Below are positions 55,047 through 64,000 of a DNA stretch of 64,000 bases, one piece after another. The position numbers were made by a program, and so were the translations under genes. The notes beneath the pieces were generated by a model. It searched no databases and was not told the origin of the DNA. It worked only from the letters and a program-made list of their open reading frames with translations. This DNA is from Durusdinium trenchii (taxonomy: Eukaryota > Sar > Dinophyceae > Suessiales > Symbiodiniaceae). Every line of letters starts with the position of its first letter. The first letter of the stretch is position 1. The DNA lies in NCBI GenBank assembly GCA_963970005.1, contig CAXAMN010023695.1, positions 1,088,503 through 1,152,502 of the forward strand, written 5' to 3'.

Positions 55047-55287
55047 TCAGCTACCGCATGATGGCCTTAGCAAGTCTCCAGTGTGAAGCCTCTCAGGCCC
55101 ATAGCGCACTTCTTGGACGGTGAAGCCCGGCCACGTCCCAAACAGACTCAGTAGGAGCGCCAGGAGGATGTACATGCAAGCCAGAAATCGCCGAAAGCGC
55201 GTTCCGGCTGGCCACGCGTGCCATACATGCGCCATGAAGCAAAGACCCCCCCCAACAAAAAGGAAAAACATGAACATTGATGAGGTC
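55047..55287 (-). CDS. C-terminal exon of a multi-pass membrane protein
   Basis: Seventy-nine codons and a TGA stop after a TTTCAAG|G acceptor. Two hydrophobic segments, MFMFFLFVGGGLCFMAHVW and FLACMYILLALLLSLFG, flank a short Trp/Arg linker (HAWPAGTRFRR). A polar tail follows (TVQEVRYGPERLHTGDLL). The family is not recognised. Upstream exons are not identified. Confidence 0.57.
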
Positions 55288-55671
55288 CTTGAAAGTCCTT
55301 TCAGAGTTTGTTTGCAGTATGACAGTATGATGCACTCACAGCTTGTCACGCTTTTTTTCCTTTTAATCCGTCCAGGGTCATAGGTTGGTTCAACCCGCAT
55401 CCACCTCAAACTATAGCGAACGACGTGGTCGAAAGAATGGAACCTCCAGGTGCCTTGTTCAGCCTCATTTGATCAAGAAAACCGGGCAATGAAATGCAAA
55501 CACGGTACATGTGCACGTGCAGGCCCAGGCGGTGCTAACCTGCTAACCTCTCATAAGAAGAAAGAACTCGCATCCAGTCACCTTGGACCACATTCAGGAT
55601 CTGTTCGCCACTTCATCAACTCCCTCATGTGGACGATGGATGAATCTGAATTAATCTCCAAGTCTTCAAGG

Positions 55672-55713
55672 CCGTGCTCCGGCGCCCGCCTGGCGCACGG
55701 CCTCGTGCAAGGC
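55672..55713 (-). CDS. Candidate helical exon
   Basis: ALHEAVRQAGAGAR follows a CTCACGAG|G acceptor; the frame upstream (FVDHAHE) is also open, so the exon may start earlier. The 3' end is not fixed. Confidence 0.42.
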
Positions 55714-56321
55714 CTCGTGAGCGTGGTCAACAAACGAAAGCCGTGGTCCGAACCAAACAAATGCCGACGATGGTGGCGACAGGCGACACTGCGGCCCACA
55801 GGCGACACAGAATCGACCATTCATCGAAGATTCAATCATGTCATTGACCATGTTTTGACCCATTGAAACGCGCCGTACGCCGTAAGGCACGACCCCAAAA
55901 ACCGATACGCATTCACTCAAGGATGCTTGAGGATGCTTGGCTTGGGGGACCATGGGCGTTGTCGCAACTGGATCCGCTGGGAGTTGATGGACCAGCCGCA
56001 GCAAACCACACCTGCTTTTGCACACATGATCTTCCTCTTTCCGGGCATATGCCAAGCTGAATAAGCTCTGCTTGGGTCACTCAGGGTGACTCCTTGCAAC
56101 TGCGTGGCACACCAAGAGCATCCAAGAGCTATATAAGTCTTCTTGGCTCATCTTCGCAAAACAACCCTCCACTCCCAAGTCCCCCTGCCCGCATGCACTC
56201 CTCAAACCTCCCACCCCTCTTCTTGAAACATGCCCCCTTCTCGGAGACATCTCCCAATCCCCAGAAGTTCCTCCCAACCCCCCCCTGTCCGGTCCTCTCT
56301 CCACGGTTCGTTGTCCCTCAC

Positions 56322-56401
56322 CCGCTCCACCGGCTCGGCTCAAGCGGCATGATCCATGGGGCAGGGATGACGTCGCTGAAGCGCCACCCGCAACAGCTCC
56401 G
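56322..56401 (-). CDS. Exon of an unknown protein
   Basis: RSCCGWRFSDVIPAPWIMPL then EPSRWSG ends at a consensus GTGAGG. The acceptor is GAGGTCAG. The sequence is Trp/Pro-rich and compact. Confidence 0.55.
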
Positions 56402-56622
56402 CTGACCTCCACCCGGACGGTTCGGGCAGATCGAGGCGGGGAAGGAGCGGAAGGTCATCCGGCTCGGGGGACAAGAGTCGAATCGGTCCCATTTCCAATG
56501 TTTCCAATACATTATCTATTTGGGGGTCTACATAAAAGCAAAACCAGGAATATTACATAAAGCTGGTGGAGCCTTCCGAAACTTCCCGAGTCCTGTGGAG
56601 CCCTGGTGGAGCGAAACGGCAC

Positions 56623-56675
56623 CTGCAGCCAAGGCGCTGCTCCTCTAAAGCACATCGGACGTCATCTTGGAACTC
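56623..56675 (-). CDS. Exon of an unknown protein
   Basis: EFQDDVRCALEEQRLGC plus two bases lie between GCGCCAG|G and a GTGCCG donor. Confidence 0.55.
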
Positions 56676-56832
56676 CTGGCGCCCCCAGGAATGTCCACGA
56701 GACCAACGGATGGTTTTTGCGGAACATGTATAACCTGATGACCAAGCCAAGCGCACCAGCTTTGAATTTGCACCATGGACATCCATGGAACATGCTCTTT
56801 TCAACCACCAGGGGCCACCGGCGCCATCTCAC

Positions 56833-57003
56833 TTGGGGAACTCAATTCGGCCAAAGAAGTGCGAATGCAAGGCGCTTCGCTTTCTTTTGAGGCGTCCTTG
56901 CTCCGTTGCTTGGAGCAGGGTCGCAAGGGCGTCCGGATGTTGATGATTCGCGAGGGCCTTGGCAACGGCCACGAGCCGCTCGGTGCCAGTCCGCATCATT
57001 TCT
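56833..57003 (-). CDS. Exon of an unknown helical protein
   Basis: Fifty-six codons include EMMRTGTERLVAVAKALANH and then PDALATLLQATEQGRLKRKR, ending at a GTGAGA donor. The 5' boundary could instead be at CGAG before RLVAVAK. Alternating helices suggest an armadillo- or TPR-like solenoid, without a definite match. Confidence 0.62.
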
Positions 57004-57464
57004 CTTTGATTGTGTTGTGATATAGAATCCAGAGATTGATTGTTGAGATTGTTGGATTTTGATTGGTTGTGATCCACTATGTGAGCGCTGCGTAGAACAG
57101 CTCGTCGGTACTCAAATCTAGAGTCTAGCCGGGTTCTGTTTTTCATGGATTCAATCCTCCCTTGACACTTCATCAACCTGCTCCCAATGTCATGTTTATC
57201 AGCCATCCTGACCTTGGAGAGCACAACTTCCTTCAAATCGCCATAGTCACCGTCAGATCGGCCCTGGTGCGTAGGTTTCTCCAAAGCTGGCAAAGAAGGT
57301 GCTGATGCAGGTTTCTCCAACTGGGAACGGTGTATAGGTAGAATCTGACTGAGTGACACCTGATTTAGAGTATCAACCATCCAAAACACGGCCTTTTCCG
57401 TGTACTCCCGGGGTTGCAGGCTTGGACCAGCATCGATTTTGGCATATTAACATCCCCCCAAAAC

Positions 57465-57557
57465 CAGCTCCGCCGCAGCCTCCGCCGGCTTGAGCGGCCC
57501 GGATTCGCCGAGCTTCGTTGATGCGGTCAGCTTCGAGGGTGTGGCACCTGCGGGCAT
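57465..57557 (-). CDS. Exon of an unknown protein
   Basis: Thirty codons, ARRCHTLEADRINEARRIRA then a Gly/Cys-rich end, lie between CATCCAG and a GTTTTG donor. The arginine-rich helix is clearly protein-like. Confidence 0.55.
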
Positions 57558-59543
57558 CTGGATGGTGACGGGTCAGTGGGTCAGTGGAGCTGTCATGTCT
57601 ACGGGCCCATGGCCCATGGCCCATGATATGTTCAGCCATATGACCATATGGAAACGCCATGTGGCCATTTTCAGCCATAGATATTGTCATGATCCCTGAA
57701 GGATCTACCGTGCTTCACCTGTGCTTCTTGCGTCTCAACTGAGGAGACACCCACAGACCGGGCGACGGGGCGACCAATCATTGCGCCCCCGTTCTGGCTT
57801 GATGCCATGAGCAAGCATCCTTGCCATGTAGCCAACTTCCAATCAGTTCACTTGAGGCCGTCGAGTAATCCAACTGCTGTTCCATCCCTCTCCTTTTTGG
57901 AGTTTCGAAGCCTGCACATCATTCCTACCTCTCAACCCTTCCACTGGCTCCGGGGCTTTTGCCTGCCTCCGCCTGAGGTGCCGCCCAAAGAGCTTCGACT
58001 GCTTCGGCACGGTGTGAAGCCCCACGTGGCTTCCGGCCTCAAGCGGTCCAACGGTTGAGGCAAGTGGCCGTAAGCGGTCCATGGCTTCCTCTCAGGTATC
58101 ACGGTGTGGCCGAGAGAATTCGATTGAAATGACCTGACAATGTATAAATATATATAACACATCATATCATTCTATAATATTCTCTCTCTATCTATATATA
58201 TATATATATATCCGTGTGTGTGTGCATGCATGCATATGATGGCATATGCTGCACATGTCTAAAGTACTGTCTAAAGTCTATGTCACCACAAATCACCACC
58301 TCTATGGGCAGTTTGCCCAACCCCTGCAGCTGCAACGCATCTGCCTTTTCTCGTTGTCAACCGCCGCCACGCTTTCAGCGGCGAAACGAGGTCTAAACCG
58401 CACTGGGTTCCCTGTCTCCACCCAAACTGGCCATGGACAACTCTTGAGGCGAACTCTTTTTCAATCGGAGTTTTGATGGTCTACCTTAAAGCTGAGGATC
58501 TGCCTTGTCTTCAGATCTTGGGCTTGATTAGAATCATGCTCGCATGCAAGTGGCTCTGCAAAGGTCTTGCCACTCGAACGTGCTGTTTATCTCTAGCATG
58601 AATCAACCCAGCTTCTTTCACCCCGGAAATTCACATACCCGACATGAGAAGCATTGAAAAACCATAGGAACGGACCCGAAACCACCCCATCACACACCCA
58701 AAACATCCCCACAACGGTTTGATGGCCTGAGCCCTCCCCAGAACCTGCAAGAACTAGTACCCTCCCATCTGTCAAGCGATCCTTCGTGGTGTCTTTTATC
58801 AGTTTGGTACAGTGGGAAAACGCAGTGCGGCCAGTGTGGGAGGGAGTTCACAATGTGGTGACACTTACCTCATCTTCCACTTCACCTGCAAGGTATTTGT
58901 ACAACTTCTTCTGGAAGCGCTCCTTCACTTCCTGAGAAACGTGCAGCTCCATGCAGCATGGGCAAAATAAATAGTCAACTACCGGCAAATCCTAAGGTCA
59001 TACCAGGACAATACAGCCTTTGCAGTGAGATCAACCGAAACCCTTTAGGCTAGAAAAAACAGCCACACAAAACAGCAAACATGTAAACATCCAACAGTTT
59101 CAATGTAATGTATCGACCATGACGGCCTGTTCGGGTTTGAAGAATCCCTCCATTCGGCCGAAACCAGGGCGCCCTGAAACCCAGCTTTCTTTTGTGATTT
59201 GCTTCCATGGACAATGGTGGATTCCCAAGTGTTATCGTTTTTTGATGTCATGACTCGTGCCACCTGATACAAAATCACGTAACAAAAACTGATCGATCTG
59301 CATTTTTTGGAACAATAAATCAAACACCAAACCTCTTTGTTGGTTTGCACTGGCCGCTTTCAAACAAATTGAATGACCCATCAGTCCTACAATACCCGCA
59401 CTGCAAAGTGCCCAAACATCATTTCTTCAAATCACAGCCGGTTTTGCAATGGTTTCTCCTTCACCTGACCCCGTCGAGTCACTTCTTAATCGTTTCCACC
59501 GGTTTGCTGGGCCTCGCCACGCACCCTCTCGCCCACAGGGGAC
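57558..59543. other. One ambiguous block, otherwise nothing
   Basis: A block at 57930-58060 is open in three minus frames and one plus frame and is probably exonic. No choice is possible. A (TA) then (TG) simple repeat lies at about 58189-58225. Confidence 0.4.
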
Positions 59544-59609
59544 CCGTGCGAAGGGCCAAGGCGCCGTGCGCAGCAGCGCTGCAGCCAGTTGAAATTGCCG
59601 TTCGTGCTC
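59544..59609 (-). CDS. Exon of an unknown protein
   Basis: Twenty-two codons in phase 0, EHERQFQLAAALLRTAPWPF then AR, lie between CTCGAG|G and GTCCCC. Confidence 0.52.
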
Positions 59610-61935
59610 CTCGAGGACGACGCAACACGCACAGTCTGATGTGAATCGCTTGCTGAGTTCCGAAACCGTGTAAACAAATAAGTACTAGAAGAAAAACAGG
59701 TCCAAAAGGAGGATTGTTTTTTTCAAGAATTGGTTGGGTAAAGGGCTTGAACAGTCACAACATGGCGCCCCTCAAATCAGCGTCCCATGTCCACTGCGTG
59801 GCTTTGCGTGGTTCCAAATGGCCACGTCCTTCAAAGAGTAAGTGTAAGCCTGGATCAACCTCTCATGGGAGAATTGGATGCGTACACCAAAACCTTGGTG
59901 AGACTTTGATGTGGTTGCTCATCCAAAACCCAAATCTTGGCCGAGAGGCTGGAATGGACTTGGACCGGAGCTCCTTGGCACTCAACAGTGTGTCGATCAC
60001 CTCGCAAACCGAGGCGCAGGTTGTGGCCAACATGGATGTGGCCCGTTGGGGCACCCAAACCTTTGCAAACTCCAAGAGCCTGCCCTTTTTCAGATGGCAG
60101 TTGCGCGTGATTAACAATCATGTTGAAAACAGTGACCTTTTTGACCCTCGGCTTATTACATTTTCAATTTGTTGTGTCTCTGCCCTGAACGGGGCAAATG
60201 AACTAGCTTAGTGGTTTGATGCGATGCATCACCTGGAAGGAAAAAATTAATCCCTTAAACACCCCTGTATTTGGGCCACTGAGCCCCAAAGGCTTACAAT
60301 CACAAGGAATGATGAGATATATACATGTTGAAGGAAAGGAACGGGTATGCAACATGTACGCAGTACATATACTGAAAAAGCGTTCCGATGTTAACCCCAA
60401 AGATATATACTTATATACATTATGCACCTGCCAACTAGCACGGCCACTTTAAAGTGGATGTGTATATATATATATATATACAATTATATACACATATTTC
60501 AATGAAACGGCCACATTCTTATGAATTTTAGACTTCCATTGTGAAGGTCAATATTGGAGAAAAGGTGTCAAAGTAGGATCCAACCTTGAGTAACCCCCAC
60601 CGCCATCCAACCAGGTGAGTGGAGGACAGTGAAGAAGTCGTTGCCCGCTTCTTCTGCAAGTGACCAGGCACCGGCAAACCCTTTACACGAACCAACGCAC
60701 AAAACACACTTGAACCTGTTGGTTTTGGAACAACTGCAAATATACTGGCAATGCCAATTAGCTCGGTTGACCCGCTGAGGCCATGAAGGGCCATTAGTGC
60801 ATTCCAGGGGAAGCAGCCTCTCTCCCATGTAAAGGGACCTTTTTCACTTGATGCCAGGTGATCGGATGCGATCCTTCAGAGCACGGCCATGGGGAAAGAG
60901 CGCCAAAGGGATCGGTGGCCATATATAGATAGATAGATAGATAGATAGATAGTATTGAATCGCCTGCTTTAAAACAGGCCTCTCGTGCTTTTGCGGAGCA
61001 AGTGGCCGTTTCAGAAAAAGGTTTTTGCACATGGCACCCACCTATGGTTCAATATCCCTCCCAACCAAAGTTTGCTGTGCAACTCTTGATGTGCGGCTAC
61101 AAGGTAACGATAGATGATCTTTACCGCTTGCAACTTAGGTGAGACACGACGGGAAAGCTATAGGAGACTTTCCCCTTTCGGCATGAAGGCCGAGTCACGA
61201 CTATAGATCGGTGCCCGAACGCTCCATGAACGGTGACAAAATGACATATGGACTTTTGGCCTCAGCTTAAATAAACAATCTCCTTGGCTGCAAGTCTCCC
61301 GCGCCAACGAGCGTAGCATGACCTAAACGCACGGCCCACCGCACCTCGGCTTCCGTTCAAGTGTCAATGTTCTTACTCCAGTGTCCTGTATAGGAAAGGA
61401 CCTCGACGATTTGAACGCCAGAATGTCCAGCAAGAACCTTCCCCAATTCAATCACCGGTCTTTGCGAAAGGAAGGCTCGCAACTCACCATTGACCAAAAC
61501 AGCACTCAATTGAATTGGTCTACGCATGTCAGGCAGTTGCAACAGGTAGATCAGTGAACTTGCGCTGAAGTCTTTGCCTACACCAGCCTGGTACAAATGA
61601 TTTTATCAGGGCGACAGAAGGACGCTGCGTCTGGCTCATTCATCTCCGGAATGAATCAGGGGAGATCATTGATTGGGCCCACTGCACGCGTCCACGCAGC
61701 TGCAGCCGTGACCTGCAGGTGATCGAAGGGCGGTCCGTCCGACTTTCCCGCCTATGAGCTGTACTGTTGGCCTTCGCCTTTGGCGCGGCTTTCCTGGGAG
61801 TCGCCTTTCCCTGTGCCACATTGCCCTTCTTGCGCGTCTGCCTCCTCCTCCTCCTCCTCCGCTTGATCCTCTTCCACCACCCCATCCTCCTTCTCCATTA
61901 TTGTTTCTCCTTTTTCCGAAATATCGGCTTCTTAC
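59610..61935. other. No exon seen
   Basis: Only short random ORFs are visible, and the sequence is AT-richer. It contains a GATA microsatellite at 60921-60952. Confidence 0.5.
60921..60952. repeat. GATA microsatellite
   Basis: Seven TAGA/GATA units in a row. Confidence 0.9.
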
Positions 61936-62033
61936 TTCTTCCTCCTCTTCCGCTGAACACGATTCCTCCACCGCTTTTTTCTTGGTCTTCCGAGCTTTGG
62001 CCTTGGCTTTCTTTTTCTTTTCTGGCTTCTTTG
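61936..62033 (-). CDS. Lysine- and glutamate-rich exon
   Basis: Thirty-two codons, basic first (AKKPEKKKKAKAKARKTKKK) and then acidic (AVEESCSAEEEEE), end at a GTAAGA donor. The sequence downstream, 61700-61930, remains charged and low in complexity in all minus frames and may be further exon. Lysine-rich tails of this kind occur in dinoflagellate histone-like and other nuclear proteins; no specific identity is claimed. Confidence 0.45.
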
Positions 62034-63457
62034 CTTTCAAAGGGAAGTGGTGGCTCTTTCAACCACCAGTGAGTCTTCCACATCCTCGCCATGGCGAAGT
62101 CTAAATCTGCAAGACCCTTGTGCTTTTGGTATGGCTGGTCCTGTTCCTTCCAACGCCGGTCTTCTTCGGGTCTCACTATCGCTCTCATCCGCATCCCAAA
62201 CTAATCCAACATGCCCGCTTGAAAGATAACATGTGTATGGGCGGCCATCGTGAGCATGGCTTTCAGACGGACCAACCTGTACTATTTCGGCGGACCATTA
62301 AAAAAACAGGTGTGTGTAAGATCCCCAACAGGACGAATCTTCCAAAGCTTTGTCGTGGGCCCATGAGAGACCCATAGCCATAGCAAGGTTTCTGGCTTTA
62401 GGATTCTTAGATGAACGCGATCGTGGCTCCAGATACCGGTGCTTTGTCCATGCAGCATATGGCCACGCAAGAAAAGGAACACTTCCATCTGTGACGAGCA
62501 TATGCCCCAACATGTTTGAGTGTCACGGCACCTGTGAACCATTGACCGAGCGCAAGCATGTGTAGAAATCAAAGGAGCCGAGACATATACAACCGTTTGC
62601 GCGAACAATTCTGCAGACTTTTTGCTCTTCAGGAGCCACTGGACCAGCCTTCCTGTACCAATCCAATGGTCCTGGCTCCGGTGCCAGACGGCTCAGATGT
62701 CCTTGGGCTTCTTGACCGCTCTTGCCTTCGTCGTGGAGGTGGTGGCCAAGCAGACCTGAAAATTTCAATCGAGAATAGTAAAAATTTATTGAACGAATGC
62801 CCCAAGACGCTCCCAAAAGTCGTCCCCATATTCAATCTCTGGGCTGTCCGGTTGAGGAGGTGGTGCAGCCATGACCACAGGGACACGTAAGGCGAGAAAG
62901 GCAAGCAAAAAAAGGCTGCAGCTTCACATTTTGCAAACTGCACTGCGCAGGCCTCTATATTCAGAGGTCAAGGAATCTGTGCAGTTGGAGCATTTCCCTT
63001 TATCACCAAAACTGCACAGATCTATGCCCCCCGAGTGGCTGAGGTCAGGCCGCAGGATCTGTGCAGTTTTTGCATTCAGGTATTTTGGTTTGGTTCCCCA
63101 TGTCATGGGGTCTGTCGTTTTGGTACTTTGGTTCCCGGGTCATGGGGTCTGCAGTTTTGGTACTTTGGTTCCCCACGTCATGGGGTCTGCAGTTGTGGTA
63201 CTTTGGTACCACAAAACACTACAATGGTGAGCAAATAGAAAATCGGCCCAAAACACAGTTACGTACGGTAAATCACATAAAAGGTAGGTAGCGGGGGGGT
63301 ACCGGTACCCTATATACACACATATATATAATATAATATATATATATGTTGTATGTGTGTATAAAGTATTTAGGATGAATCTTCCGAGTTGGAATTGGAA
63401 TCAACGTCACACAAAACCACCCTGTTTCCACCTGGGTTTGGGGTGGAAACTCGAAAC
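62034..63457. other. Possible RS-like block; tandem repeat; otherwise nothing
   Basis: A block at 62650-62760 with a TTTTCAG|G acceptor is open in several frames, one of them rich in Arg/Ser/Pro (PPPPRRRQERSRSPRTS), another lysine-rich with a stop. The frame is undecided. Confidence 0.35.
63089..63201. repeat. Three-copy tandem repeat, unit 37-38 bases
   Basis: Three successive units each begin TTTGGTTCCC, contain TCATGGGGTCTG and end TTTTGGTAC or GTGGTAC. They differ at a few positions. Confidence 0.9.
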
Positions 63458-63556
63458 GGCGCCCGAGTCTTTAAGATGCGCCTGGATCTTCTCCCAACTG
63501 CTTTTCTCCCGCAAAGAGGGGTAGCCAAAGGCATGGCCCAAGCGGTCGAAGTCATC
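63458..63556 (-). CDS. Exon of an unknown protein
   Basis: Thirty-three codons, phase 0 at both ends, DDFDRLGHAFGYPSLREKSS then WEKIQAHLKDSGA. The acceptor is CCAAG|G and the donor GTTTCG. It joins the exon at 63832-63919 in phase. Confidence 0.65.
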
Positions 63557-63831
63557 CTTGGTGGAACAAATTATAGACTATATACATAATATTACATACG
63601 TTCTGTATATACATATAATAATAGACGATGGACCAACACCAAAAAAATAGAAAACTAAACCATTTGTTCCCTGCTGGAGCAAATGTTTATCCAACACGGT
63701 TTCCTGCAGGCCATCGTTTCTCGCGTCAGGCTGTCATAGGCTGTAGCTGTTGAGCGATTTTGACACTGCCTGATGCTGGCGCCAACGATCATTTGCCACT
63801 GCAAGACCAATCCTCCTGTAGGTTCCAACAC

Positions 63832-63919
63832 CTTCGTTTGCAGCTCAGAGTCTAGCTTCAAAGCAGCTGCCTTCCTGAGAAAGGGAGAACCCGTGAAAGC
63901 CTGGATCCCGACGGCTACG
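63832..63919 (-). CDS. Exon of an unknown protein
   Basis: VAVGIQAFTGSPFLRKAAAL then KLDSELQTK lies between GATTAG and a GTGTTG donor in phase 0. Together with the next exon it gives 62 residues of plausible globular protein. The family is not recognised. Confidence 0.62.
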
Positions 63920-64000
63920 CTAATCATACAACATGAAAGTTTGTTCCATATATAAAGACTCCCTGTGTTCTTCTTCCTTTTTTACCGCAATGCAAGACCT

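Noticed and set aside
1-64000. Genomic relic of the dinoflagellate spliced leader
   Set aside because: I looked for GGCTCAAG-type tails joined to gene starts and found no convincing copy. A proper alignment search could still find a diverged one.

Overview
This looks like a piece of a dinoflagellate nuclear genome, from the Symbiodiniaceae or a related group. No long uninterrupted genes are present. Coding sequence comes as short GC-rich exons of about 25-230 bases, separated by introns of a few hundred bases up to more than 1 kb. Every exon with recognisable homology lies on the minus strand, so the window reads as one unidirectional array from high to low coordinates. Where protein homology fixes the junction, the 5' splice site is GT, GC or GA and the exon after AG very often starts with G. 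That mixture is known from Symbiodinium-type dinoflagellates. I saw no rRNA, tRNA, CRISPR array or clear transposase.

Layout in transcription order. 64-55 kb: scattered good exons of unidentified proteins. 54.4-51.9 kb: an alpha/beta hydrolase with an HGGFW oxyanion loop, a GHSAGG nucleophile elbow and a late acid motif. 50.3-45.5 kb: an ankyrin-repeat exon, a likely initiator exon at 47.45 kb and unknown exons. 44.4-40.4 kb: a gene starting with a clean ATG exon that holds a membrane segment, followed by helical exons; one intron carries a degenerate roughly 90-base repeat array. 39.9-36.3 kb: a class 3 (diacylglycerol-type) lipase with GHSLGGA. 36.0-35.4 kb: three clusters of a GGTATGATTCG repeat. 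34.9-20.8 kb: many well-bounded exons of unrecognised genes. 18.76-18.53 kb: the 3' end of a tail-anchored protein. 16.0-13.7 kb: an FKBP-type peptidyl-prolyl isomerase domain ending in a stop codon. 12.6-4.0 kb: a PRP4-like protein kinase whose N-terminus carries two copies of a GL...NG...RW...KAENL repeat. 2.1-0.5 kb: weak exon candidates.

The genes do not form an operon-like pathway. Kinase (PRP4 relatives act on the spliceosome), prolyl isomerase, lipase and hydrolase appear to be independent eukaryotic genes in one co-oriented block.

Exon ends were chosen by hand from homology, splice dinucleotides and reading-frame phase. Most lengths were checked against codon counts, but a few bases of error are possible where homology is weak. 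Orphan exons are supported only by an open frame with flanking splice sites in compatible phase.
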